A DNA stretch of 64,000 nucleotides, from positions 23,030 to 87,029 of the forward strand of contig JAAOYJ010000003.1 in assembly GCA_018221285.1 (NCBI GenBank). Reading direction: 5' to 3'. Of this stretch, positions 7,382 through 16,187 are shown piece after piece; the first letter of the stretch is position 1; each line of letters starts with the position of its first letter. The position numbers were made by a program, and so were the translations under genes. Under the pieces are notes generated by a model. It saw nothing but the letters and a program-made list of their open reading frames with translations. It was not told where the DNA came from and made no database searches. The stretch is from Candidatus Pacearchaeota archaeon. Lineage in GTDB: Archaea; Nanobdellota; Nanobdellia; Pacearchaeales; GW2011-AR1.

Positions 7382-8381
7382 CAACAACCCCTGCATTGGT
7401 TATAAAAAATATTGTTTCATTATCTGGCAAATTTGGACTATCTATTAATTTAGCTACCCTTGAACCTTTCTTTCCTCGTCTAAGATAAATCCTATATGTT
7501 GAAGCATGTCCTACTATATGCCCTCCAATTGCTGTTGTCGGATCCCCAAACATCTGAGCAGGATTTGCCATCACCTGATTAGTAACATAAACAGCTATAT
7601 TATGCGTCTCTGCCAACTTCATCATATCATGCATATATCTATTCAATTTCTGCTGCCTATCTGCTAACATTCCTCTTCCCGCATATTCTGCCCTGAAGTG
7701 CGCTGTCAGCGAATCAATAATTAACAACTTAATCGGCTCTCCTTCCTTGATCATCTCTCCAACTCTTTCCAAAAGCAAAACCTGATGGTCTGAATTAAAC
7801 GCACGCGCAACAAAAATGTTCTTCAAAACTTTTTCAGGATTTGCCCCAATACCTTCGGCAATCTGCTTAATCCTTCCTGGTCTAAAGGTTCCCTCTGTAT
7901 CTATGAAAACACACTTTCCATTTGCCCCGCCTTTATCCACAGGCAATTGTACATTAACAGCCAATGTCGAACCAACCTGTGTCTTTCCAGAACCATAGGC
8001 ACCAAACGCCTCTGTAATCGACCGGCTCTCAACCCCTTTTCCCCCAAGAAGCTCATCGAAGTTTTTACTTCCAGTTGTAATATAAGAAACATTTGCTCTT
8101 TTTTTAGCATACTCAACACCATCTGTAAATCCCAAATCCAACATATTCCTCGCAGCCTGAATTGCTTTCCGCGCAACAGCAGCTCCAACACCTGCAGCAT
8201 CACCAAGAACAGCAGGACTCATCACAGCCAAACTCATCATATCATAAATACCTGCAGCCTCTAACTTCGCTGCAACAGCAGGCCCAATACCAGGCAAATC
8301 AGTCAACTGCGGCTCTTTCTCTACTTCATCGTCCTTAGAAATTGCCTTCTTAATCTTCTCAACTTCTTTTTTCGAGGCCAT
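7374..8381 (-). CDS. radA: DNA recombinase RadA
   Basis: A 335-residue recombinase. The N-terminal helix-hairpin-helix domain (LTDLPGIGPAVAAKLEAAGI, about residues 26-45) is followed by the RecA/Rad51 core. Walker A reads GAYGSGKTQ near residue 127, where most RadA have GEFGSGKTQ. Walker B is LLIIDSLTAHFR and loop regions include the VTNQV and GG(H)IVGHAS motifs. RadA forms filaments on single-stranded DNA for strand exchange. GAGAGGT precedes the ATG by about 9 nt. It appears to be first gene of a two-gene unit with the overlapping downstream ORF. Confidence 0.97.
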   Translation of the reverse strand: MASKKEVEKIKKAISKDDEVEKEPQLTDLPGIGPAVAAKLEAAGIYDMMSLAVMSPAVLGDAAGVGAAVARKAIQAARNMLDLGFTDGVEYAKKRANVSYITTGSKNFDELLGGKGVESRSITEAFGAYGSGKTQVGSTLAVNVQLPVDKGGANGKCVFIDTEGTFRPGRIKQIAEGIGANPEKVLKNIFVARAFNSDHQVLLLERVGEMIKEGEPIKLLIIDSLTAHFRAEYAGRGMLADRQQKLNRYMHDMMKLAETHNIAVYVTNQVMANPAQMFGDPTTAIGGHIVGHASTYRIYLRRGKKGSRVAKLIDSPNLPDNETIFFITNAGVVDE

Positions 8382-8441
8382 CTTCTATTTACCTCTCCAT
8401 AAAAGATGGTCACTTAAAATTTTTAATTTTGTTGTCATTTT

Positions 8442-8705
8442 TTAATCTTTAGTTTTAATTACTAAATTTAATAATTCTTCGCCAATTTTTCTATCTATTC
8501 CAAAAAAATGTTTTCCAGCTTCATGATACTTTGCCCTAGCCTTATTAAGAGATTGAATATCATCTCTAAGATTTTTTATTTCAAAAATATCAAGATGTTC
8601 ATTTAAAAAATCCTTTACCTCAGAATAAGGAACCTTCCCATTTCGATAACTAATTACAATCTCTCTAGACTTTCTTATAATTTCCTTTTGTGCATCAAAA
8701 TACAT
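8442..8705 (-). CDS. Hypothetical helical protein, 87 aa
   Basis: A small helical protein with mixed charge (MYFDAQKEIIRKSREIVISYRN start). No family is recognised. It lies upstream of radA on the same strand with a 60-nt gap, so it may share or precede the radA transcript. A TATA-like TCCTATTTATAAGG box lies at 8725-8738. Confidence 0.55.
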   Translation of the reverse strand: MYFDAQKEIIRKSREIVISYRNGKVPYSEVKDFLNEHLDIFEIKNLRDDIQSLNKARAKYHEAGKHFFGIDRKIGEELLNLVIKTKD

Positions 8706-8804
8706 AACCTACCAAACCCCTTCCTATTTATAAGGATTTATAGAATCAAATATATATTAAAAAAGGGCACAATAGATTTTTAAACACGATAGAGATTGAA
8801 GTTT

Positions 8805-9356
8805 ATGCAAAAAACATCAAATCTCTTGGATATTGGTCCCAGACCTCAACCAGCCTATTGGATTTCAAAAGATGTAAAGAAAAGGCTTCAAAATGGTTGG
8901 AATTATTTTGGGATGGATATTGGAATAGAAGATTTAGAAAGAGCGGCAAATGAAAACCCTGGTTATGCTCTTCAAGGAAATTTAATAAAACTCCCTATTA
9001 AAAATAATTGTGTTGATGAGATATGGTTAATGAATGTATTCGGAGGTTTTGTTAATCCTCCTAAAAAAAGAAATGGAAGCACAACCTATACAATAGGGTT
9101 TAATTTTGGGGAAATCCTTAAAGATTTAGGAAAAATTCTAAAAACAGGTGGAAAGATACTCATGGGAGAGTATTATCGCGGCCCTGACTTATCAAAATAT
9201 GATTTCAGTGATACAGGCTTTGAAGCAGAAATATTTAATAATGGGGATGCTGAAAAATTTTTGGAAAGATATAGATTTAGTATGGCTCACAGTGAAACTA
9301 TTAAAAAGTGGTCAGAAAACCCTGTATTCGTGGAATTAAGAAAAAAAGATAATTAA
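8805..9356 (+). CDS. Class I SAM-dependent methyltransferase-like protein
   Basis: About 183 residues with a Rossmann methyltransferase layout: LLDIGPRPQ in place of motif I, NYFGMDIG as the acidic motif II, then IKLPIKNNCVDEIWLMNVFGG resembling motif IV, and ILKTGGKILMGEYYRG as the strand-5 region. The glycine-rich motif I is weak, so SAM binding is likely but unproven. The substrate is unknown. The ATG at 8805 is preferred over a TTG at 8796; TTTTTAAAC about 25 nt upstream is a TATA candidate. Confidence 0.6.
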   Translation: MQKTSNLLDIGPRPQPAYWISKDVKKRLQNGWNYFGMDIGIEDLERAANENPGYALQGNLIKLPIKNNCVDEIWLMNVFGGFVNPPKKRNGSTTYTIGFNFGEILKDLGKILKTGGKILMGEYYRGPDLSKYDFSDTGFEAEIFNNGDAEKFLERYRFSMAHSETIKKWSENPVFVELRKKDN

Positions 9357-9805
9357 TTCTTTTCAATTTCTTCTTCCTTTTTTCCTGTCACATCCTCAGG
9401 AATCCGATACTCTTCCCATCTTACTCTTTTCCCCTCAATCGCTTCCTTCAACTTCTTCTCACTAGAACTCAACTTCGACTTCCCACTCTTAACCTCAACA
9501 AAAACAACTTCATTAATATCTTTCTCATCCATTCCCTTAAAACAAATCAAATCAATCGGCTTTCCAAGAAACCTACACTCTGTTGGCAAATAAGGAAAGT
9601 CAGGAAGATAAGGAGCCAACTGCTCTGAGAACTGCCCTCCTAAAACCGCCCTCGATCTCATAATCGCATCCTTTCTCTGGCTTGGTATTTCAGCTTCCCA
9701 TTCTTTATGTTTTCTGAAACTTCCAACACTAATCCCAACCCAAAAAGCAATAGCTAAACCAATCAAAAAAACTAACATTAAAATAACTGTTGCTGTTAAA
9801 TCCAT
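9353..9805 (-). CDS. Membrane-anchored Holliday-junction-resolvase-like endonuclease (COG4741 type)
   Basis: 150 residues: one N-terminal membrane helix (residues 5-28), then a soluble domain with RSRAVLGGQFSEQLAPYLPD, FLGKPIDLICFKG and VVFVEVKSGKS, the order seen in the predicted endonuclease family distantly related to archaeal Holliday junction resolvases. The PID ... VEVKSG pattern is a PD-(D/E)xK-type catalytic core. Activity is inferred from the family. The gene converges on the methyltransferase-like gene with a 4-nt overlap. Confidence 0.75.
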   Translation of the reverse strand: MDLTATVILMLVFLIGLAIAFWVGISVGSFRKHKEWEAEIPSQRKDAIMRSRAVLGGQFSEQLAPYLPDFPYLPTECRFLGKPIDLICFKGMDEKDINEVVFVEVKSGKSKLSSSEKKLKEAIEGKRVRWEEYRIPEDVTGKKEEEIEKN

Positions 9806-9846
9806 TTTAAGATAAAAAGAAATCAGTTAATAAAATTACTCTTCAT

Positions 9847-10008
9847 CTAAAAAATTGCTAAAATCAGTAATCCTATACACATTAAAATAACAAATAAAAC
9901 CATTACCCAGTACCACCATCTTTCTTCCAAAGGTTTTCTTTGTTCTCGAATTGGTTGTTTGAGAGGTTGAATTCCATTCATTTGTGAGGGTTGTTGAGTT
10001 TCATTCAT
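9847..10008 (-). CDS. Small single-helix membrane protein, 53 aa
   Basis: A short ORF beginning MNETQQPSQMNGIQP. A polar Gln/Pro-rich head is followed by EERWWYW and a single membrane helix to the end. It starts 1 nt beyond the stop of the secreted Cys-rich gene upstream, so it is probably cotranscribed. The layout (polar head, K/E-RWW-F/Y-W, one helix) is shared with the small protein at 39774-39977. Function unknown. Confidence 0.6.
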   Translation of the reverse strand: MNETQQPSQMNGIQPLKQPIREQRKPLEERWWYWVMVLFVILMCIGLLILAIF

Positions 10009-10009
10009 C

Positions 10010-11776
10010 TTAAATCCCTACCGCGAAAAACCTCCACCAAGGCAATTCAGTTGACATTAATCTCCCATCTTCAACACTAATCTTTTGTACTATTTCGGCC
10101 TTTTTTGGAATAATAAAAAATAATCTTGTCTTTTTTGTTCCATAAACAGAGTAAACTGCAATTGTCTTATACTCTTCTATTTCAACTTTTTCAAGTTCAT
10201 CTATTTTACTCGCTTTCATAATCGCATCTTTTGCAGTAATCTCTATCTTTTGCCTACCCATGCTTGTCATTAGATAAGCCCCCAATTCATCTTTAATTAA
10301 ATCCAACGAGCTCTCAATATCAATAATGTCTCCATCTCCAAAATCAACTGAAAGCTTTCCATCTTCACTTCTTTTTACAGTTACCTCCTTTCCATTTAAG
10401 GTAAATGTTCCTTGGTCTGGAATCTCTTCTAACAAACCCCCTTCTTCCTGATTTTCAGTACAATCTTTAGATATTGAAGGTTTATTGATTATAGTCTCAC
10501 AACTATTTTTATCCGTGCAGGTTCTTATTTGTGTCTCCCCCATACAAGGCCCCCAATTGATGCAATCCCAATCTTCTGAGCATTCTCCCACAACACAACT
10601 CTGAGAAGTGGAAGGTTTATCTTCAGTAGTTCCACAATCATTTTTATCTGTGCATGTTTTTGTTTTCAAATCATTTACGCAATCACTCCAAGAAGTGCAA
10701 TCCCAATCTTCTTCACATTCTTCATCAGAATCTAAAGTGCACAAACCATCATCGCAGGTATAACCTCCAGGACATTCTGAATCTTGAACGCAAATGCAAT
10801 GACACTTACTTGCTCCAGAAGAGGAATCATACCGAGCATTATTTGGACAAGTATAATCTTCATAACCTGCAAGATATCCATTTTCACAATACCAGTCTCT
10901 AACTGTATAATAAGCAGTCCCATCCCCATCTGTACAATAATCTACGGCAAATGTCGTGGGGCTCCCTGCATAAGTTATCCATCCACCAGTGGTATTACCC
11001 GGAACATAAAAATTTACGCCGCCATCAGAATCTTCACATTCGTAAATATTAGTCGTCTCATCATTCCCCGAAGGCTTTCTACATGCTCCTGTAGAACATC
11101 CATAAGCACAAGGAATTAAAACAGACTCACTTTGTCCTTCTTCTGAACAATATTTCTCCAAAAGATTATCTGCAATTGTCTCCCCTCCTTCACAAACATC
11201 GTTTGAAGCTAAAGCATACTCCCCTTGAACAACTCCCCCTTGAACAAATTCCTCAATTCCTCCATCAGAATCATTACATGCTACAGATGCTTCACAACCT
11301 TCAAAAACCATTTTATCATCCCCAGAAGTTTGGAGAAAATCAACAACCACATAATCGCACCCTTCACAAGGTTTATCAGAATATTCAACAGAATAAACTT
11401 GTCCAAAAACAATCAAATCCCCTTTCCCCTCTTCAATAACATACACTTGATACAAATCATCTTTATTCAAAGCGTCTCTAAAAACAATATCATCATCATG
11501 GGTATCAGTATCATTACTAAACTCATAAAATTCTAATATAATCCCTTCTTCAGGATCAGGCGTAGGTAAAACGACATAATCTCCATTGTATACATTATCC
11601 CCTTCTTTCAATCTCACCGGATTCTTCCATTCATACTCCTGTGCTATTTCTTGCAATTCATCTATCTTCTCAATTACTTCATTACTCAAATAACTACAAC
11701 CATCTATTTCTACAGCATTTACAAAACTAACCAACAAAACAAACATCAACCCAAAAATCAAAAAACTCTTTCCCAT
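10010..11776 (-). CDS. Secreted cysteine-rich protein with thrombospondin-like repeats
   Basis: 588 residues with a signal peptide (MGKSFLIFGLMFVLLVSFVNA). Residues about 70-160 hold a module with FYEFSNDTDTHDDDIVFRD and CEGCDYVVVD, shared with the protein at 30337-34764. Cys-rich segments follow, then two repeats of the form EDWDCTSWSDC ... CTDKNDCGTT, which resemble thrombospondin type 1 repeats, and a C-terminal mixed domain. The many Cys imply disulphides outside the cell. There is no clear C-terminal anchor. Its signal peptide is nearly identical to that of the 30337-34764 protein. Role unknown; adhesion or envelope is likely. Confidence 0.75.
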   Translation of the reverse strand: MGKSFLIFGLMFVLLVSFVNAVEIDGCSYLSNEVIEKIDELQEIAQEYEWKNPVRLKEGDNVYNGDYVVLPTPDPEEGIILEFYEFSNDTDTHDDDIVFRDALNKDDLYQVYVIEEGKGDLIVFGQVYSVEYSDKPCEGCDYVVVDFLQTSGDDKMVFEGCEASVACNDSDGGIEEFVQGGVVQGEYALASNDVCEGGETIADNLLEKYCSEEGQSESVLIPCAYGCSTGACRKPSGNDETTNIYECEDSDGGVNFYVPGNTTGGWITYAGSPTTFAVDYCTDGDGTAYYTVRDWYCENGYLAGYEDYTCPNNARYDSSSGASKCHCICVQDSECPGGYTCDDGLCTLDSDEECEEDWDCTSWSDCVNDLKTKTCTDKNDCGTTEDKPSTSQSCVVGECSEDWDCINWGPCMGETQIRTCTDKNSCETIINKPSISKDCTENQEEGGLLEEIPDQGTFTLNGKEVTVKRSEDGKLSVDFGDGDIIDIESSLDLIKDELGAYLMTSMGRQKIEITAKDAIMKASKIDELEKVEIEEYKTIAVYSVYGTKKTRLFFIIPKKAEIVQKISVEDGRLMSTELPWWRFFAVGI

Positions 11777-11810
11777 ATTATCTCCAACAAATCTTCATTT
11801 ATTAATTTTC

Positions 11811-12758
11811 CTACTTAGCTTCCAATCCTGCAATCAATTCATCCAAATTAACTTCATTCGCATCATTAACTATAAACTCTGGATTGTTAAAGAATTTATT
11901 ATTCCGAACATCGCCTGAAAAAACCATCTCTTTACCCAGAAGATCCTCTCTCTGACTAATCAGCATCTCTGCATTTTCCAATTCTGTTATCCCTAGTGAC
12001 GGAAGTGCCTCGTGAAACAAAACAGAACGAATTGATTCTGTTCCATCGTCAATTACAATATTTATCAGTGCTCTTTTTTCAGCAGCTACTTTACCATGTT
12101 CAGCACATGAAAATCCCTCCCCTTCCTGAACAGCCTTCTTACTACATTCAGGACAAACATAAAAAAACCTCGGCTCAAAAGTCTGAACAATAAACGCCCG
12201 CACACTTGAACCATCTCCAATTCTAAAATCAACTATGCTCTTTTCCTTGACAATCTTCTCTGTCCTAACATTTTCCAAAACCTCGCTACTCAATTTCAAC
12301 TCTGAAAAACTCCCCAAATGAATCTCATTGTCTCTCATACTTCCATTAGAAATCTCAACAACACTATCTGCCTTTATCTGTCCATCCTCAATTAATCCTA
12401 TATGATTAGTATCCCACAGAACAACCTTCGTATTCGACGTATCATCTGCAATAAAAAAATTCGCAACCTTTCCTTCATCCCCCTTCTTTGTTGTAAAAGT
12501 TCTAACAGGAAACAAATTAATAACCTTCCCGACCACATTCACCTTCCTCATCCCAGAAAGCAACTCATTTATTTTCAACTTTTCATTATCAAAGGAAATC
12601 CCCAACTCAGCAGCAATCACCTGCGCAGCACCCTCCTTACTTATCAGCCCAGACAACTTCGCTCTCTTAGCCTCAACTCGCCTTTCCAACTCATCCTCTT
12701 CCAAACCTGCAGACTTAGCAATCTTCCCAAGTATCCTCTTATAATTTTGATCAGACAT
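11811..12758 (-). CDS. Replication protein A (single-stranded DNA-binding, OB fold plus zinc finger)
   Basis: 315 residues. A helical N-terminus is followed by an OB fold around residues 70-170 (KVNVVGKVINLFPVRTF, DDTSNTKVVLWD, SVVEISNGSMRDNEIHLG). A Cys3-His-type zinc finger follows (CPECSK ... CAEHG, about residues 202-220), then a second OB-like segment (ALINIVIDDGTESIRSVLF). This is the layout of euryarchaeal RPA41-like proteins that coat single-stranded DNA in replication, repair and recombination. It is divergent from the aEF-1beta gene. Confidence 0.88.
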   Translation of the reverse strand: MSDQNYKRILGKIAKSAGLEEDELERRVEAKRAKLSGLISKEGAAQVIAAELGISFDNEKLKINELLSGMRKVNVVGKVINLFPVRTFTTKKGDEGKVANFFIADDTSNTKVVLWDTNHIGLIEDGQIKADSVVEISNGSMRDNEIHLGSFSELKLSSEVLENVRTEKIVKEKSIVDFRIGDGSSVRAFIVQTFEPRFFYVCPECSKKAVQEGEGFSCAEHGKVAAEKRALINIVIDDGTESIRSVLFHEALPSLGITELENAEMLISQREDLLGKEMVFSGDVRNNKFFNNPEFIVNDANEVNLDELIAGLEAK

Positions 12759-12803
12759 CTATTGAAAAAATCTTGATAGTTTAAAAGTATTGTTGTTCAA
12801 AAA

Positions 12804-12812
12804 ACTTAAAAA
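12804..12812 (+). promoter_or_regulatory. TATA box of the aEF-1beta gene
   Basis: ACTTAAAAA is centred about 26 nt before the ATG at 12834. There is no Shine-Dalgarno, which agrees with a leaderless transcript. Confidence 0.45.
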
Positions 12813-12833
12813 CCATCATCCTTACAATAATAT

Positions 12834-13106
12834 ATGGGAATCGCATTAATCAAAATAAAACTCATGCCAACAGCAGTAGATACAAATCTCGATGAGATAA
12901 AAGAAAAGGCAAAAGTCGCAATTGAAAGCAATAAAGGAAAACACCCCATGTTCGAAGAAGAACCAATTGCCTTCGGCCTAAAAGCAGTAATTGCAGGTTT
13001 TGAACTCGACGAAGAAGACGAACTAGATCCAATCGAAGAAGCCCTAAGAAAAATCGAAACAGTCAACTCTGCAGAAGTCGTGGATATGCGTAGGGCTTTT
13101 GGATGA
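12834..13106 (+). CDS. ef1b: Translation elongation factor aEF-1beta
   Basis: A 90-residue protein of the usual length for archaeal EF-1beta. It shows the ferredoxin-like pattern: IKIKLMPTAVDTNLDEI at the start, PIAFGLKAVIAGFELDE in the middle and a C-terminal helix with ETVNSAEVVDMRRAFG. In archaea it is the nucleotide exchange factor for aEF-1alpha. The ATG follows a TATA box at leaderless spacing. Confidence 0.95.
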   Translation: MGIALIKIKLMPTAVDTNLDEIKEKAKVAIESNKGKHPMFEEEPIAFGLKAVIAGFELDEEDELDPIEEALRKIETVNSAEVVDMRRAFG

Positions 13107-13107
13107 T

Positions 13108-13347
13108 TTATCTAAAATCAAATTCTTCTAAACTTTTATTAGATTTTCCTTCAGCAAGCTCCCTCATTACCTGATAACCTACCTCATGAGATTTAAGAAG
13201 CTCTTCCGAACTAAGAATTTTAGGGGGTTTTACAAATTGGCGCTTAATATCAACTCCTTCACCTTGTAACGCCATCATCTTCACGTCATCTGTCCCATCA
13301 ACCAACCCATTATCAATATAAAATTCTTTTACATAATCCCTACCCAT
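13108..13347 (-). CDS. Hypothetical protein, 79 aa
   Basis: A small charged protein (MGRDYVKEFYIDNGLVDGTD start, SLEEFDFR end). No family is recognised. It ends 1 nt from the aEF-1beta stop, convergent. Confidence 0.5.
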   Translation of the reverse strand: MGRDYVKEFYIDNGLVDGTDDVKMMALQGEGVDIKRQFVKPPKILSSEELLKSHEVGYQVMRELAEGKSNKSLEEFDFR

Positions 13348-13421
13348 ATCTAAAACACCAAAAATTACTTTATAAAAATTTAGATAGTTAAATATATTAA
13401 TCCAATTTATCTAATTCTATT

Positions 13422-14072
13422 ATGCTACCAGAAGAACAAGTTCCCCAAATTAAAAAACAACTTCTTGAACAATTAGATGCCACAAATCTTCCGAATAAAG
13501 AGGAAGTTAAAAAATCTGTTGAAGGAATGAATGCTGTTCAGTTAGAAGAGTTCTTAGTACAAAACAAACTAATAAAATCTCCAGAAGGAGAACCTCAATC
13601 CGCTCCACAAGGTTCTGCCCAACCTCAACAATGCATCTTCTGTTCAATTGTCTTCGGAGATGTTCCTTCACACAAAATCGACGAGAACAAAGACTCAATT
13701 GCCGTACTTGAATTAAATCCAATCTCAAAAGGCCATGTTATAATAATCCCAAAAGAACATCTTCCAGATAGCGGAAAACTTCCTTCAACAGCCTTCACAC
13801 TTGCAAAGAAAATAGCCAAAAAACTAAAATCAAAACTAAAATCAAAGGACGTCGAGATTCATACTTCAAATATCTTCGGCCATGAGATAATAAATGTCAT
13901 TCCAATGTATGAAGGGGAAACCCCAAATTCAGAAAGGCAACAAGCAAAACCAGAAGAACTTTCAAAACTTCAAAAACTTCTAGAAGTGAAAAAGAAAGCC
14001 CCAATATTAAAGAAACCTAAAAGGAAAAAGCTCAAAGATAAAAAGTTGTGGCTTCCTAAAAGAATCCCATAA
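13422..14072 (+). CDS. HIT-like protein with N-terminal helical domain and altered His triad
   Basis: 216 residues. A helical N-terminus (about 1-60, ending EFLVQNKLIKSPE) is joined by a Gln/Pro linker to a HIT domain starting CIFCSIVFGDVPSHKID around residue 71, with NPISKGHVIIIPKEH. In the His triad HxHxH only the first His remains: the segment reads GHEIINVIPMY. The middle His that attacks the alpha-phosphate in HIT enzymes is Ile. A basic tail rich in Lys/Pro ends the protein. It may be a nucleotide-binding protein without hydrolase activity. The TATA candidate TTTATAAAAATT lies about 45 nt upstream. Confidence 0.7.
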   Translation: MLPEEQVPQIKKQLLEQLDATNLPNKEEVKKSVEGMNAVQLEEFLVQNKLIKSPEGEPQSAPQGSAQPQQCIFCSIVFGDVPSHKIDENKDSIAVLELNPISKGHVIIIPKEHLPDSGKLPSTAFTLAKKIAKKLKSKLKSKDVEIHTSNIFGHEIINVIPMYEGETPNSERQQAKPEELSKLQKLLEVKKKAPILKKPKRKKLKDKKLWLPKRIP

Positions 14073-14132
14073 AATTAGAAGTTCTCGCCTGCTTACAGGT
14101 TCTCGTGACCATTGGTTACACTCTTTTAGGTG

Positions 14133-14972
14133 CTACCAAAGAGGATACTTTAAATCCAAAAACCAAACTCCTAACAAAAGAACATAACTAATCAAGAAAA
14201 CAGGCACAAACGGAATTCCCTGTCGTATAACAACTTGTTTTTTACTCTTCTGAATCAACCTAATATCGCCTTTGCTCAATCCTCCCCAACTTTTCTTAAT
14301 CAATTTCTTTCCAACTTTAACATCCTCATAAAGCCAATCTCCTTCTGTTAACTTACTTGCATTAATCTTCTTTACCATACAAACCTCGTCAACTGATTTC
14401 GCAAAAAGATAAAAATAAGGTAATACAAAAAACAAAACTCCAAAATAAAAAGCAAAAGCCTCAACAAATCCAAGAGCCATCAAAACCAACCCAAAAGCCA
14501 TTGGAAAATAAATTCGATTCTTATTCTTATTAAATTGTTTACCAAACTCTTTCTTAAATTTCTCAAAATTCCTCGCTGCCAACCAAATACTCCAAATCAA
14601 CCCATAAAGCGCTCCTACAAAAAAGAATAACAGCAAGAACCAAAGAAAAATATTTAGATTCTCCAAAAAACTATAAGAGAATGGAAGCACTGCCCCCATT
14701 GCAATCATCAACTTAGCATCTCCTCCAGCAAACATCCGTCCATAATACAACAAATTCCCAATAACAAAAAATATTCCAAGCCCAATTAAACCTTGGTAAA
14801 AAAACACAAAGTCACCTCGAGAAAACAAACTATAAAAAAACCTAAACCCCAATGCAAAAATTATTAAAGAAAAATTAAGCCAGTTCGCAACTTCCCTACT
14901 TTTCAAATCTTGCATACTTGCAAACACAATCCAAACCAATGCAAGCACAATTAAAAATATCACCTCATACAT
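14133..14972 (-). CDS. Prepilin peptidase, A24 family (class III signal peptidase)
   Basis: A 279-residue polytopic membrane protein. The two catalytic Asp motifs of type IV prepilin/preflagellin peptidases are present: ASMQDLKSREVANW (Asp about residue 22) and MFAGGDAKL (the GxGD motif, about 83-86). A cytoplasmic segment (residues about 195-250) precedes two last helices. It cleaves class III signal peptides after the K/R-G site. The substrates are very likely the pilin-like proteins encoded next to it on the same strand. Confidence 0.9.
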   Translation of the reverse strand: MYEVIFLIVLALVWIVFASMQDLKSREVANWLNFSLIIFALGFRFFYSLFSRGDFVFFYQGLIGLGIFFVIGNLLYYGRMFAGGDAKLMIAMGAVLPFSYSFLENLNIFLWFLLLFFFVGALYGLIWSIWLAARNFEKFKKEFGKQFNKNKNRIYFPMAFGLVLMALGFVEAFAFYFGVLFFVLPYFYLFAKSVDEVCMVKKINASKLTEGDWLYEDVKVGKKLIKKSWGGLSKGDIRLIQKSKKQVVIRQGIPFVPVFLISYVLLLGVWFLDLKYPLW

Positions 14973-14998
14973 AGTTTGGAAAAAAGACTATCATTTAA

Positions 14999-15133
14999 TT
15001 ACTTTTTCTTCTTCGGAGGAACCTTAGAAACATTCATGCTTCTTCCCCTCCCCCCTTTCTTATAAGGATATTTCTTTTTATCCCTTTTCTTATCTTTCCG
15101 TTTATTCCGCCTTTCAGTGTTTCCTTGTGCCAT
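14999..15133 (-). CDS. Small very basic protein, 44 aa
   Basis: An ORF starting MAQGNTERRNKRKDKKRDKK and ending with KVPPKKKK, rich in Lys/Arg. The composition suggests a nucleic-acid-binding, possibly ribosome-associated protein, but I cannot match it to a known ribosomal protein. An ATG, a sense frame without interruption and a 26-nt gap to the prepilin peptidase start support it being real. Confidence 0.5.
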   Translation of the reverse strand: MAQGNTERRNKRKDKKRDKKKYPYKKGGRGRSMNVSKVPPKKKK

Positions 15134-15134
15134 C

Positions 15135-15240
15135 TTATAAATCTCCTCCGAGCAACGTACGCGAGCATTAATAGCAAAGCCAAACTTGACGCGAGCGTGC
15201 TTGGGAGTTAGCCATAATTAAATTAAAGAATTATGTTTTA
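15135..15240. other. Intergenic stretch with GC-rich patches
   Basis: Between the small basic gene and the pilin cluster the sequence holds two GC-rich patches with the shared core ACGCGAGC (15156-15163 and 15191-15198). I see no ORF and no G-quadruplex motif here. It may be a distant relative of the dispersed GC-rich element, but the similarity is too short to say so. Confidence 0.3.
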
Positions 15241-15253
15241 AATAATTTTGGAG

Positions 15254-15841
15254 TTATTGAGGGATTATACAGAAGTTTGTAACTCTACTAAGAACTGTGA
15301 TATCTGTAACATCATAAAAAGCTCCTTCTTCTAAACCAGAACCCATATATTTTCTAAGGCATTTGCTATCGTATTCTTGCCAGATACATCCATCTCCTTT
15401 ATCATTTTTTGCATCACAAGCAGATTTATCTCCATCAAAATCAGAACAATCTTTTTCTACAATACTTGGTGTGGGGCTTCCTCCAACCCCATTAATTTTT
15501 ACTTCAGTACAATCTAATCTACATCCTAAGGAACAACTATCAACTCCATATTTATTAAACTCTTGAACAGATGATAACACAGCACAACTTGTTTTGATTT
15601 CGTTTCCTTTATCATCTTTTAAATCTCTCTCCATGGAACAAAAATCATAAATGCTATTTGTTGTGCAAGCAGTTGAACATGCTTTTGCAATTGTATCGAC
15701 ATTGTTTGATTTAAGAAATGGAAAAATCGTTCCCCAGCCCATTGAGAATCCTGCAATAAGAAGAACCAAAACAGCCACACCTAATACAATCATGATAATA
15801 GCATTAACACTCAACCCTTGACCTTTTTTATCACCTAACAT
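15254..15841 (-). CDS. Cysteine-rich type IV pilin-like protein
   Basis: 195 residues beginning MLGDKKGQGLSVNAI, a class III signal peptide (KKG then a hydrophobic helix to about residue 33). The rest is exposed, with about a dozen Cys and acidic loops, suggesting a disulphide-stabilised head. This gene is last in the pilin-like series on the minus strand. Processing by the nearby prepilin peptidase and assembly by the TadA/TadC machine are inferred. Confidence 0.7.
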   Translation of the reverse strand: MLGDKKGQGLSVNAIIMIVLGVAVLVLLIAGFSMGWGTIFPFLKSNNVDTIAKACSTACTTNSIYDFCSMERDLKDDKGNEIKTSCAVLSSVQEFNKYGVDSCSLGCRLDCTEVKINGVGGSPTPSIVEKDCSDFDGDKSACDAKNDKGDGCIWQEYDSKCLRKYMGSGLEEGAFYDVTDITVLSRVTNFCIIPQ

Positions 15842-15875
15842 AACAACTCTAAGATTATTTTGTTTATAAAAGTTT

Positions 15876-16187
15876 TTATTTCAAGGGAACTACATACTTA
15901 ATAGAAACCAACTTCCCTTTCTTCTCAATAATCACATCATTATTCATTTTATCGAATGTTAAATCAAATATCTTATCTGCTGCCACACTATTGCCATCAA
16001 ACTGTTGATAAAACTGAAACTTCTCTAAATCAGCATGTGCATCTTCAAACACCCCAACTTCAAAATCACTATCTGATTCAAATGGTTTCACAAAACTTAA
16101 AATCGCAAGTCCGCAAATCACCACAACCCCTATTACCAAAATAACTATTGGAATATCTCCTCGTTTATTCATTCGCTTCCCAAACAT
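15876..16187 (-). CDS. Type IV pilin-like protein, 103 aa
   Basis: MFGKRMNKRGDIPIVILVIG: a class III signal peptide with the KRG cleavage site, then one hydrophobic helix and a short beta-rich head. The start at 16187 is decided by a strong Shine-Dalgarno AAAGGAGG seven bases before the ATG, inside the 3' end of the preceding gene. An internal ATG at 16172 overlaps the previous stop as ATGA and is the alternative. Confidence 0.7.
   Translation of the reverse strand: MFGKRMNKRGDIPIVILVIGVVVICGLAILSFVKPFESDSDFEVGVFEDAHADLEKFQFYQQFDGNSVAADKIFDLTFDKMNNDVIIEKKGKLVSIKYVVPLK

Noticed and set aside
8796..8804. TTG at 8796 as start of the methyltransferase-like gene
   Set aside because: The ATG three codons later fits the TATA spacing and gives a normal N-terminus.
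11225..11536. Open frames antisense to the cysteine-rich secreted gene
   Set aside because: They follow from the codon pattern of the real gene and overlap each other in two frames. No start context or domain supports them.
12402..12776. A 124-codon plus-strand open frame antisense to the RPA gene
   Set aside because: Composition is rich in Arg/Pro/His/Asn typical of antisense reading, while the minus strand encodes a clear OB-fold protein.
14076..14130. Possible tRNA-like stretch with a repeated GTTCTCG
   Set aside because: No acceptor stem, no T-loop GTTCRAATC, and arms cannot be paired. It lies between a HIT-like gene and the prepilin peptidase with no tRNA features.
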